64,000 nucleotides of DNA from Citrus sinensis. Lineage: Eukaryota > Streptophyta > Magnoliopsida > Sapindales > Rutaceae. Where the stretch lies: positions 29,055,501 to 29,119,500 of the forward strand of contig NC_068557.1 of the NCBI RefSeq assembly GCF_022201045.2, read 5' to 3'. A program made the position numbers and the translations under genes. Of the stretch, positions 21,480 through 33,992 are shown piece after piece. How positions within the stretch are numbered: the stretch's first letter is position 1; each line of letters opens with the position of its first letter. Under the pieces are notes generated by a model. The model did not search any database and had not been told where the DNA came from. It saw nothing but the letters and a program-made list of their open reading frames with translations.

Positions 21480-23646
21480 ACTTTGCTCTGGTTTAAGCTA
21501 GTTGTGAATTCAGTATCGTCCATATATTTAATTCCATATATTTCGAGTAATCAGTAGAAATTTTAGGAGGAGATACATAAAAAATTAGAAATAATCACAA
21601 AATATAAATAAAATTTGAAAATACAAAATAACATAAATAAATACTGTAGACTAAGAAGTATTTAATTCAATTGATACATTTATACTATATTAATATATGT
21701 AAAGTAAATTTGTAGCTACCTTATTATTCTAAGGTTTTGGTTTTTCAAGAAAATTTAATTTTATATGGACTTTTTATTTGTTGGTTTGGCCTCTTCAAAT
21801 TCAATGTTATTATGTTATGGCCCTTTCAAGTTTATTATTTTTATATGTAGGTCCCGACAAGCCAAGCTAAAATGGAAATCATAAAATCCTCATTCCGTCA
21901 CTGTATAGTGTATTCTGTATACGGCATATTTACATATTACAAATCATTCGTATAAAATTATAAAAATCTCTTTTTAAAAAAATATATATATATAAGAAAT
22001 CCATTACAAGTTTTACTTAAACAACAATGGGCCGAAAGCATTACACAAGTTAGCTCATTGAGCTAACTCAAGTCCTCCATCTCAGCGTGTTTGGGTATTA
22101 TGCTAACGGGCCAATTGTGGAAATATTGGGCTTAAGACTCCAACAAGTCCAGCCTTTCAAAGCTTGGGCCTCTTCAAAATTATAAAATACGATTACGAGA
22201 GCACATCTTTTTACTAATGGGTTGGTGTATTGGCACCCTTCCAAAATCCTTTTACAACCCCTGATTACTCATACGAAAAGTGTCATTCTTTTTAAATAAA
22301 CACAATTATGTAGTGGATCCTTCAAGTTTCTATTAATTTCTTGCTCCTAAGATTATTTTTACAGTGTAATAAAAAAAAAAAAAAAGATTATTTTTACAGT
22401 ACTATTACCTCAGCTTCCGCACAAACAATTTCTATAGGTGATAAACTTCCTAATACAAATCAATAAATTAAATTGAATATCTCTAAGACTATGGTGAAAA
22501 AAGTTTTATTATGATAGAGTATTAATCTTTAAATGTAATTGTAAAAGAAGAAGGATTTTGAGAGGATTTTGGTGGGAGTGCCGATAGTTCAACACTTCAC
22601 GGATTTATGCATCAGCCGGCCCAGCGATTGTTGCACAAACAGTCTGTCCGTAATCTTAATATACTGCAGCCAATGAAACTGCATTGGTATGCCACCAATG
22701 AAACTACTAGTGAGTGCCAAGTAGCAATAGCTGCACATTGCTATAAGTCAAATACAGCCTAGTCAACCCCATCCATTTGTTCTGCTTTCCAATTGACTTT
22801 AGATGCATAAAAAAAATTCAATGGCCTACACACAGGAACTAAATATAAATTTATGTTCATTAAAAAAAAAAAATGCTAGTTTAATTCTCGTCCGCTTTCA
22901 GCTTTGACAAAATGCTAGTTTAATTCTCCGATGTACTACCTACTTCCAAGATTAGGTACAAGTTACATCACCAAAACTATCAAATCCGGTTCAACAAAAT
23001 CAAGACAATTGCCTAACTAATAAATACGTCACACGCGCGCGCGCACACACACACACGTGCGCGCGTAGAGAGAATCAATTATACTCTATTTAGGGTATAC
23101 TATAATTATATTAAACGGATGCTTACTACAATAACAAGACCAATGGGATCAATTATATTTTATCACGATTATTTTACCAAATCTACGTTGTATAAGCAGT
23201 TCAACAAAACTTGTTTATTTTAGAAGATATACTAATTAAGACAATAGGGAAGAAGAGATACTACAAAACAAGAAGAAAAATCAACGTCAACTACATATGT
23301 GCATGTGTGTGTTGATTAGTGCATATCTCATATGATATCCTATATACTAGTTTTGGGGTTGTCATGACTACCGGGAATGAAGAAATTACTATCTAAAGAA
23401 CTAATTATTAAGACTAGTGCCCAGTACGTTGCTTAAATTAATTGATTGATCATGTATATCCAAGTATACATGGGTGCTTCTAAGAGTATTTTTGAATTAG
23501 ATTTTTGTAATGCTTATATATAAATTAAAGTTATCAATTAAGTATTAGGAAATAGATTAAAGTGACTACTTAAAAGAATGGATGAAATATTAAAAATATT
23601 CTCTCAATTAAACGAATAAGAATACTCTCATGATATCAGTGTTTTA
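21480..23646. other. Intergenic spacer
   Basis: No gene recognised. There is a duplicated phrase around 22351-22400 (aagattatttttacagt twice, with a poly-A run between), a duplicated tgctagtttaattctc near 22874 and 22912, and a (CG)n(CA)n(CG)n tract at 23033-23067 that is likely unstable. Confidence 0.4.
23033..23067. repeat. Compound CG/CA microsatellite
   Basis: Alternating purine-pyrimidine DNA (cacgcgcgcgcgcacacacacacacgtgcgcgcg), a potential Z-DNA former in otherwise AT-rich sequence. Confidence 0.9.
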
Positions 23647-24409
23647 TAAGGTTGGCAATGGGATTGGATGGGATGAGATTTCTCAATACTAGTCTCGTCC
23701 CATATATGCAAATGAGATTAAAAAAATGTTCTATTCCCATCCCTTTATTTTTTTTGGGACAAAAACTTGTTCTAGTCCTATCCCGTTAAATATCTTGTCT
23801 CATCCCATTATCCTAAACAATCTCAAATATAAATAAATAAATTCTGACTTTTTTTTCTTTTAAGGATCATCATAATTCAGTATGGCAAAAATCTTGAATA
23901 AATACAAAGTAGAATAATCAACTAATAGTTTTATTTTGATTACATGCATATTCGAATATAATTTTATACTAACATTTTTTAACTGCCTATTTGCTTCTAT
24001 TGCACATTAGTATTAAGACTTACGCTTAAAAAACTATAGATTTATTTTGATTACATGCATGTTCGAATATAATTTTATGCTAACATTTTTTAATTGCCTA
24101 TTTGTTTCCATTGCACATTAATATTAGGACCCATGCTTAAAAAACTATAGATTTGGATAGTAACTGACTTCAACCATGTTAAAATATTCAATAATTTAAT
24201 AATATAATAATAACTAAACCAACAGGGTTGGCAATGCGACGACATGAGACGATATTTGTCAATCCCAATCCTGTCACATTTCTGCAAGTGGGATAAAAAA
24301 ATTTCGATTCCCAATTTTTTATTTTTGAACAAAACTATGTTCCAATCCTTTCCCAGACAAGATAGGATTTTGCAAGATCCCATCCCAATAAGAGAAATTG
24401 CCATCCCTA
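23647..24409. mobile_element. Composite hAT-like element (763 bp) with 8-bp flanking repeat
   Basis: Outer ends TAAGGTTGGCAAT and (complement) TAGGGATGGCAAT match at 11 of 13 positions. Flanks GTGTTTTA (23639-23646) and GTGTTTTG (24410-24417) match at 7 of 8. A second left-end-like sequence, GGTTGGCAATGCGACG, lies inside at about 24228. The 180 bases after it parallel the first 180 bases of the element, so the end region is present twice in the same orientation. It encodes no protein. Confidence 0.75.
23930..24151. repeat. 111-bp tandem duplication inside the hAT-like element
   Basis: Two adjacent copies, 23930-24040 and 24041-24151, share ttattttgattacatgcat and continue to aaaaaactatagattt with about 10 differences. 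Confidence 0.9.
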
Positions 24410-26327
24410 GTGTTTTGTAAATAAGAGTGGCCTTAAATCATGCTTTTTAGAATTTATTATCCAATTAATTGAAGTTTTGTCTAGTTAAAATCAATTTACC
24501 AAATCTTTTAAGTATCTTTTTCATAGATCTTATAGTCCTAAAATTAGGTTGCTGGCTTATTCATATAGTGTGACTTGGATACTTAATTGATATTCGCACC
24601 AAAAATATGGAAGTGCGGCAAGGAAACTCATGATGATTTCGTTGTTTGAAAAAGTGGTCGTCAACCTGAAATATAAAACCTTTCTTATTTTCTTGGTTGA
24701 ACTGCACACAACTTCTCTTACGGTGGTTGCCTTCGATCCAAATCTTCGATCCGATACAATTTCCACCAAATTCGCATCCAAGAGCAGTTTAACCTTCCTT
24801 TGATTGGGTCATTTTGGAATGTAGGTCTTGGAAGAAACTCATGTTGACTCTTTAGAGGATAATTAGCTAGTGTGGGGGTATGTCGTGTCTTGTTTGACTT
24901 AATCTGGCAACAAATATCTGACATGAACATCTAATCTTGTTTGTTTCCCACGCTTAATTACATGTCCGTTAACTAATAATCGCCCGTAACACAAAAGTGC
25001 TTTGTATGAGTCTTCTTAATATCATTATCTTAAGCTTTGTTTTTATTATCACTTTGGGTAAGTTGCTTAATCATTCCAACTTCTTCCTCAATGAGGCAAT
25101 GCCACTCCGCTAAATGGACTCTCTGTCTATATATATATGTATGGAGAAAGAATCGTGTGGTGTGGCCATGGGAAAATCACATAAGAAAAATAATCTACAC
25201 ATAGTCTTGTTGGCAAATATATATGACTAGATATACATCATTAATTACTATATACAACATCATAAAACCTAAAAGAAAAGTCATAAATATATTATAAGTA
25301 CTCTTCCAATACATGGCCACGACTTCTGAAAGTCCATATATTAATCAAATTAAAGTTGCCCCATCTCTGAATTGTTTCTCGGCGAGTAATAACGATGTCT
25401 TCCCATGGTCTCGTGAATTTTAAACACAAATGAAAAATGAATGTGAAAATGTATGTTCATTTTATGGCGTGCAAATAACAAGGATTGACAATTTTTTTAT
25501 ATAATAATTTTCACTCAGGAGTCTTAAAATCTTTTAGAATTATAAGGGGTTAATGCGGGAGCCGAATGATGGCTAGCTAAAAGAATATTTTCATCAACAT
25601 GGGTCAATTGTCCATGTCAAACCCCACTCACAGGCAGGATTAATTTCGTGACAATTTCTAAGTCCACAATGTCAATGATTGATGGTTTGTTATTGTTTGA
25701 ATTTAAGAGCGTTCTCTTCGGTTCAAAATATTTCTTTTTCTTAAAAAATAAAAATTCAACTCCATAGAAGTCAAACTAGACAAGGATGGCTATAGAGAGG
25801 AGGACACAAATTAAACCCTAATTACCATGAAAAAAGGGACAATTTAATTAAGGGAGAGTAGTAGGTAAGAATTTAAAATTTTTGAACTATGTAGGACGGC
25901 TGGAAAAAGCAAGTGCTTAAAGCTTTAATTTTCTCTTTAATATATATTACTTTCATTTAGCATGTCATATCTATCCACACATCAATAATTGAATCAGTTG
26001 TAGGATGGCAGGAAAAGCAAGTTTTAAAATCTTTCTTTGATACACTTCCTCGTTATTCAATTTTTTCATCAAGCAAGGCTCGTCCACAAATCAATATTCA
26101 AATTAATACCCGTCACAAAACCATTTGTTGGTTTTCTCATTATAAATTATAACCAAAAGCATATCTAGATACCACAGTTACCTTTGGCTTTGCTAATTAG
26201 CTCAGAATAGTCGTGTCTCATGTCATTAAGTTCCGAAAGAGGGCTGCCTGCTACTGCTAGTACTTGAGCACTGAAGGAGCTCAATGAATCTTAATGATTG
26301 ATATCGATTTGCATCAGCGTGGTTCTT

Positions 26328-26329
<2 letters not shown>

Positions 26330-26365
<36 letters not shown>
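26330..26365. repeat. (TA)n microsatellite
   Basis: An uninterrupted run of about 18 TA units. Confidence 0.95.
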
Positions 26366-26368
<3 letters not shown>

Positions 26369-27956
26369 ACGATTTTAAAGCTTTTGATTCTATTTTGTTA
26401 TCATCTAACTACATAGATAACACTAGCTAGTACGCAAGCCCTAACAAAAGAGTTCAATTATGCTATCAGTTTACATATATAGGGGTGAACAAGTTCTTGC
26501 CAAATTAAAATAAAACTGGGCATCACTGCCTTTGTCAATCTACATATATATCTTTACCTTCAGATTGAAAGTTACAGTCAATACAATATTGAATTGAAAC
26601 CCATCAGGCCCCGCAATTGGTGGTGCTAGTTGACTTAATTGATTTTTTTTTTTTTTTTTGGTTACTGCAAAAGATAGATGGATTGAAATCCACTCAGATA
26701 GGTAATAGGAAGGATTCAAAATGTATTGCACTACGTTAATAAGGATTAATTTCAACTGAAATTTTGGTTAATCTCGATGTTTTCCCCCCCTTTTTTTTTT
26801 TTTAAAAAAAAAAGAAATAGTAAACTAGCCAGCCGCAAAGGATGCTTCTAGTCTAAAAAATTAGTGTGAACGGTAAAGAAAATTATGAAAAACATAAATA
26901 GTGGGCGGCTCTCAGCTCTCTCATGGATTCATGGTTCGCGTTTTACTTGAGTTTAGGTTGACTAAACGAGCGAGCAACGCACGTTTGGTTTGCAAAACGC
27001 ATGGACCATTTTGCTAAGATTTGGGACACAAATTTTGTTACTTGGTCAACTCCTGGCCACAAACACAATGACCCAAAATCTCACCATGATCAATGCCAAT
27101 GGCATGGGTCTCTGTCTTTCTCATTTCTTTACTGTTTTTTATTTCTAATGTATTTCCTTTCACATTCTTTTTGTGGGTCCTTCGGCACGCGTCTTGTTTG
27201 CACCCTCCTGCAATCTGCCACGTGATCTCGTGAAACTCTTTCCCCTCGGGCCACTATTCCTGTGAGACCAATCATGTTCAAGTACGTGCCCCCTTTGGTC
27301 ATCTATTACACCTCATGGTCACCTCAGGATCACGTCATCATATATATCGCTTCGCATACTTGCCAATTTGTGCTTATTTATTGTCCAATGATAAAAGCCT
27401 CTTACGAAGAGATAACCAAGTTTGATGTTTCTATAGAATATTTTAATCTAAAATTATGGCTTGATTAATGCACTGGATGTTATCTAATTACTGTTTCTAT
27501 AAAGTGCAAATTAAGCCATGATTATAAGAATACCTAAAGAATGTATCTTTTTTTCTTTTTTTTTTTACCCAAAAGGAACTAAAGAATGATCGAAATCATA
27601 TTAGTAAGCTTGTATTACTTGTTATGTATGCTTAGCTTAATATTAATTGGAGTTATCTCCAATGTTTTCACAATTGTGTTCCTTTATTTACATAACAGAT
27701 GGGTAAAATTCATAAAGATTAATTCCATCTCACAAGTACATGAATGAAGTTAGTCATGTGTGAAACATGTGCTTGTATATACACACACATACATATTACA
27801 ATCATAATCCTGCTCTATACATCGAATCTGTAGCTAAAAGTAGACATTAATTGAGCAATATAAGGCAAGTGGGGTGATTAAAAAGAAAAGTCAAATTTAT
27901 GAGTCAAGCTTATATATTAGTTAATTGTTGTAAGAAATCAAAGGAATTTATAGTTT

Positions 27957-27960
<4 letters not shown>

Positions 27961-28020
<60 letters not shown>
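27961..28020. repeat. (CT)16(AT)14 compound microsatellite
   Basis: A perfect CT run at 27961-27992 passes directly into an AT run ending at 28020. Confidence 0.97.
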
Positions 28021-28022
<2 letters not shown>

Positions 28023-31000
28023 TGTATTCTTGTTGTCACAAAAATTAAGATATGATTACCATCTTGAACAACTCTACCGGTATGTGGTAGGAGTCATAAG
28101 GCGTGACATAAGAAGCAACAAGGGACAAAGTAGTCAATTTCGTGGAGAAGAAGGGAACATTCCAGAGGCAAAACAAGACAAATACAAAAATCCAAGGTGT
28201 TGGGTGGCTGTGAGTTTGACCGAAAATACCCTTTTCGTTAAAATGCAGCTTCAATATCTTGCTATTATGCGGAGGTACTAATTGGCACTTGGCAGGCTAC
28301 GCGCTGCAATAGCAACATATATGCGTTATGCAGAATGCTTTATCTAAACCGAGTAGACCAAAATCTTTATCATGCTCTTACACAAACAAGGATGTGCATA
28401 TTGCGATGCTTTCTTTGGATTTCTCAATGGCAGCACCCTAGCAACTGATATGACTCCATGATTAATTAGCTGATGGATTTGGAATCTTCCCTTGAGCCAT
28501 GAATTGACTTGAACAAATAAAATAAAATCAGTTACACACACATGCGCGCACGCACACACAAAATTTTTTTAATTTGAAACGAGTTAAAAATATTGTGAAC
28601 ATTAAAAGAATAATTTACAACATTGTAAATCTATATCAAGAATATGAAAGAAAAAATTTGAACAAATTCACGTTTACACACACACAAATTATTATATATA
28701 AAATTAATTTTTCAATAAGAGATTTTCATAAATTAAAAGATGGTAAAAATACAAACTTTAATACAGTTTATAATATCTTATAATATATTTAAGATGTGTA
28801 TGCTTTTTTAATCTTTTTAACTTTTGTCTCTGACCAAACTTTAAGAAATCCCTTACTATATATATACACACACACATATCTCTTGGATCCTATGCAAATC
28901 CCACTATAGTTATTGATAATCACGCGCGAGGAACGATTGATGTTTGGTCTGCCAATTTATTTGAAACCATTGCTTTCTTCTTTTGCCTTGCCTTTGCTAA
29001 TGGCAAGCAACCATTATCAATTAAGTTCATCAGTTTAGCTATCTTCTTAATTCTTATCCTCAAACTCCCCAAAATCGCATCGCATTTCATAATTTATCCT
29101 TTTGCATATGATGTCTCCCCACATACCATATAAAATCAAACAATTTGTAAGTTATGTGTGAATCGAATTCGAGGGTAAAAATATAGGTAAAGAAATTAAT
29201 TCGTAATAATAAATAAAAGCTCTCTTATTTTACCAAACGGCGAGGAGGCGAAGTGAAAGTCGAACGTGAATGTTAGGACAAATAACAAAGAGGAAGCTGT
29301 CTGGATCGTACTTCGACTCACAAGACTGAGACTGGCCTTGCCAAACAGGCCCCACGACCACGAGTCGCTGCACGCGAGCGTGCTCTGTGGATCCTATTTG
29401 ACTCACTATTTTTGGTCATAAGCATGACATCCAATTCTCTCTCTCTCTCTCTAAAAATGAATTATAAAGATTATGTTCTTTAATTATATAAAGATTATGT
29501 TCTTTGATTATTTTAATAGTTAAATTAAGGAACATTTAAAAGAAGGGAATTATGCAATTTAAAATTGTAAACTTGTGGACTGACTTGGAGAATACTTTGA
29601 CGGAAGTAAACACTTCCAACTCCCAACCAATTAATTAAGGTTTGTAATTAAGAGTAAAGTTTCGTTAATCAATCACTAACATAATTAATACATTTAATAT
29701 TGTTTTGTTCCCTCTTAAGTTTATTTTATTTTAACGAAGGAATATTTATACAAAAAGGAAAAATACCGTGTATATATATTGAGGAATTAATGTCAAGTAA
29801 GCTAGCAAAAGAGTCATGGATGATGTCTCTTTCGGTACATCTCCCGGCAGTTTAACTTCGAACTCATGCATGGATGATGGATCCGGCCTAACTTGACTTC
29901 GATTCTTCAATATTTCCAAGTCAATTATTTTTTATTTGCTACTCTTTATAATTTAAAGATTTTTTTTTTAACTAGAAAATAACTCTAAATGATTTTGCAT
30001 AATACTGGGAAGATGTTGATGTGTATATCTTCTTGATTAACACAAATTTTGGTGACTTTCTCCGTTGACTCCCCCCCCTATTTCCGGTATCTCCATTCGC
30101 AAAATTAGGCAGCACATCAGTCAACTGCTTATGTCAATTACTAGTCTTATTGTTTGGTCCGCAGTGCTACTACGAATGGTCACCATCTTTTTGGACACCA
30201 CATCTTCAAATATAGACCAAATTGCTAAATCCAATTAGTAAATTCAAATGTAAATTACATTGAACAGAAAGAAAATTCTTTGTATCTGAGAAAATACATT
30301 CATTTCTTAAACCCCTGATGCAAATACCACGACATCAAAAATCTAGTTGGAATTGGCTATATTTATAGGATTGATCATATCAGATGCTGAAATCTCAATC
30401 CAAATATATTTTTTTTTCATTATTATTATTTTTGTCACCAAGGATTCTTGATTATTCGAATGTGAACAAAATTGATATCCCAAAAAAATTTCGGGCATGG
30501 TCCCCCGAGAGAAAAAAAGTTTATTTGCTTTGCATTTTATGGGAAATTGATATGAGTGGCGTTGCACGTTGGTTTCTGGAAATTAGGTTAGAGAACATGT
30601 GAATGCAACTTCGAGAATCATTTTGATGATTAATTTGCAGATAGCAAATCAAGGACTGGATGGGAACTTAATTTTATTTTATTTTTTAATCTAGTTTTTG
30701 TTTGTTTGGATTCTTCAATTCGTGAGCTTCCATTTCATGATCAACTATGGAGACAGAAGTGTGAAACACTCTTAAGAACATAGGAAGTACAGCTGCCTTA
30801 TAATTGTCTCTTAAATTTCTGTTTAGGAATATTCAAACATATATCATTGTTGTTTGGATATATATCGTTAATCTAGTGGATTTTTAAAAAATTAATTTTC
30901 TGATCGCAATTAGCTTTAACAATAATTGAATTTAAAGAAAAAAAAATGGGAAAAAGAACAGGACGTCACGCGCCTCTGGAGCGCGGTGGGCTGGCGGCCA

Positions 31001-31495
31001 CTAGAATATAGAAACGTAGAATGCTATACTACAGAACAATCATTCTATTCGGGACCGTGAGTCCCCAAATGGTCCTATAAAATATATTTCAGGTTATCTT
31101 GTATTTTCATTTTCGATTATGATAATCAAACAAAGAAAACCAACCGTCTGATTGAACAAAGAATCCGTCCATAAGCGTGACGTGTCGGTCAGATCAAAAC
31201 CCATCATCGTCATCATCATACCGCATCCCTTTATTTAGAAGGAACAAGAATTTATTGTATAAAGTTGGAAGAAAAACAAATAAATATTGTTGTTATAAAG
31301 CAAAGAAAGAAAGCAAAAATTCTTTCTTCCTTTCTTTATTACTGTTATTATTATTTTTTTAGTTTTATCATAAATAAATAAAAAGGAAAGGGGAGAAATT
31401 CGATTCAAAAATGCTTTCTCTTATTTGTCCAATAATCTTTGAAATGTCAACTAAATTCCGGTAATTTCCATGGTCCGTACTCATCAACCGTTTCA

Positions 31496-31504
31496 TATAT
31501 AAAT
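31496..31504 (+). promoter_or_regulatory. TATA box of the bHLH112/123-like gene
   Basis: TATATAAAT lies about 160 bases upstream of the ATG at 31664, implying a leader of roughly 130 bases. It is the best TATA match in the region. Confidence 0.5.
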
Positions 31505-31663
31505 TGCACCCCCACCACTACTGTCTAGCTTATTGATATACTTTCAAATTATAGGTAACTCACTCACAAGGAGTAGTTAATAATATTATTATTCTTCTTC
31601 TCAAGAAGCAATACTGAAACCCCAACACAGGAATAATCAATAAATTAATTATTGGGGGTACAT

Positions 31664-33992
31664 ATGGCTGAAGAGTTTCAGACGGGGATCTGCGGAGGAG
31701 CTTGGTGGATTAATCCAACACGAAGCAGCTCATTATCGCCTTGTTCAGCGGCAGGTATTGGGTTGAGTGATCACATGGGCAGCTTTCTTTGGCCTAGTAA
31801 TGATCATTTTCATATGGTTGATACGAAGACAACAACGTTAACACCTGCAGGCACAGCGACAACAAAGTTCTGTGAGGAATCAGCTAATAATAATAACAAT
31901 AATAATTCAGTTTCTGCAGATACCTCCTCCATGGCTTTTACTGAAAAGCATCAGCAGACTGATTCTGATAGTGGAGGCAGCAGCAGTATTTTGATGGACT
32001 CAACCTTGCAAATGATGAGCCTTGTCCCTTCGTCGTCATCGTCTTCAACAGATTGTTTCCAGGCCTTACTGTAAGTAATTTGTTGGTATATTATACTTTA
32101 TTTCATTCAATAGGTCATCTGTTTTAATTTGAAGTATAGATTTCAATCATGTTATGTGGCTTCCACTACAAGTTTATTATATAAGAACATTAATTAGTAC
32201 TTACAATAACTTTTTAGTTTTCTTTTGTTAGATTCATGTGGGATAAAACAAAAAGAAAGTCAATAAATATGATCCAATTAATCCATTAGGTTTGAAGGGC
32301 ATGTCATGGGGAATTAATTTCGGTAAATATAATCATCAACTTGGTTATTATTGTGTTATCATCGATCTTACATACTATTTGGCAGTCGCGGGAACGGAAG
32401 AGCTGAGAACAATTATCGAAGCATGAGGCTAGAAGATTTGAATTCTCAAATCCAAAAGGAGTGGAGTCCTAGCAAGAGCTATGCCAGTAGTGCAGGAGCA
32501 GGAGATCATCATCAAGAGTGCTTCTCCCTGGACCAAAGCCACCCTGTAATTAAATCAGCAACAGCAAGCTTCCCCGACAACTGTACAGTGAGTGAGAGTA
32601 GTTGCCAAGGCTTGTCCCCCGGGTTTCCAGTGGATTCAGCTTCATACGGCTACACTTCAGCATTGTTGCAAAGTTATTTTGAACCCCAACCTCAACCCGT
32701 ACAGCAGCAATCTCTTTATAGCAGCAACAACACCCGGTCAATGGGTAACTATATGTCTACAGCAAATTACGGGAACAATTATAATGAAGTATCACCTCCT
32801 TGGCCTAAATTTGCTGCTGCTTCCTTCGTAAAACCATCATTGCCCAAACAACAACAACCAAGTGGTGGCTTGCACTTCTCCAACAATACTCCCTTTTGGA
32901 ACGCCACCGCCTTGAATGACATTAGTAGACCTGGAGGCCTTCTTGCGGCTGCGCTTGGAGAGAAACGCACTTGTCCCACCTTCACGGCAAAGGTATTATT
33001 AATTACTTGGCTATTATTCTTTAATTGCTTAATGACTTATTTTAATGGATTCTGTACTTAATTAATTAGTATAACAACAACGAAGAAGTTCGTGATTCGG
33101 GGTCTGCTGCGAAGAAAGGAAGCAGTGAGCCTGCATTCAAAAGGCCTAGAATTGAAACTCCATCGCCTTTGCCAACTTTTAAGGTAACAACAAATATATA
33201 TTCCGTCAAAGTCTTTTCTTCTTCTTCTTTTAACCCCCTAGTAGCGTTTGAAACTTTTTCTTCCCCAGTCGATCGATAATTTAATTTTTTCAATTTTTTC
33301 CATTAAAGATTTGGACGAAAGCTCACAGCTATAGATTTGTTACAAATATCAGGTGCGAAAAGAGAAGCTAGGGGACCGAATAACTGCCCTTCAGCAATTG
33401 GTTTCGCCTTTTGGAAAGGTGGATTTTTGCATTTTTCAACTTTTTGATCATCCCGAATTATGAAAAATCTCTTCAAAGCTTTAATTAGCTTGGCCTGAGG
33501 TTAATTAAAATGAATTATTTGTATTTTTAATTCAGACTGATACAGCATCTGTTCTCCATGAGGCTATTGACTATATCAAGTTCCTACACGATCAAGTCAG
33601 TGTATGTTACACTATCCATATAATATATATTTCTTGTAATTGAAGTACAACCCTAATAAATATGCATAGCTCTAATGAAATCTTTTATGTTATTCAGGTT
33701 TTGGCTACTCCTTATATGAAGCAAGGAACCCAGATTCCACAGCAACAGGTACCAAAAACAATCACTCACTCGTTTCTCATTCCTTACTACATGTTCATGC
33801 ATTGTCGTCTTGCTTGAATTAGATTCGCTACTTTTACAGAGTTGTGATCATAAATTGAAGGATCCAGAAGCGCCAAAACAAGATCTAAACAGTCGAGGAC
33901 TTTGTTTGGTGCCCATTTCGAGCACATTCCCAGTTGCCAACGAGACAACAGCTGATTTTTGGACGCCAACATTTGGAGGAACTTTCAGGTAG
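31664..33992 (+). CDS. Atypical bHLH transcription factor, bHLH112/bHLH123-like, 7 exons
   Basis: Exons 31664-32070, 32386-32992, 33070-33183, 33353-33418, 33536-33601, 33698-33748 and 33840-33992 join to 487 aa with all GT-AG introns. The ATG at 31664 (MAEEFQTGICGGAWW) fits the family. The frame upstream of it has no in-frame ATG. The long N-terminal half has poly-Asn and poly-Ser tracts and a Gln/Pro-rich region. The HLH is split by introns: KRPRIETPSPLPTFK (exon 3), then VRKEKLGDRITALQQLVSPF (helix 1, exon 4), then TDTASVLHEAIDYIKFLHDQ (helix 2, exon 5). The basic region lacks the His-Glu-Arg of canonical E-box binders, as in the bHLH112/123 subgroup. Those proteins act in stress response and root development in Arabidopsis and may bind non-E-box sites. 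The last exon has a conserved-looking SRGLCLVPISST and ends DFWTPTFGGTFR. The orthology within the subgroup is uncertain. Confidence 0.9.

Larger units (their letters stand above)
24418..31495. other. Seven-kb intergenic spacer
   Basis: No supportable gene. All open frames in it are short, AT-biased and without family features. It contains (TA)n at 26330-26365, (CT)n(AT)n at 27961-28020, poly-T at 26642-26659, (CA)n near 28535-28560 and 28678-28685, and CT-rich DNA near 29437. The last few hundred bases are likely the promoter of the bHLH gene. A weak dispersed repeat (gtaggatggcaggaaaagcaag / gtaggacggctggaaaaagcaag) occurs near 25890 and 26000. Confidence 0.5.

Noticed and set aside
28030-28281. 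83-aa open frame next to a CT/AT microsatellite
   Set aside because: Looks protein-like in part (SQFRGEEGNIPEAKQDKYK), but no family, splice sites or promoter were seen. Chance is the simpler explanation.
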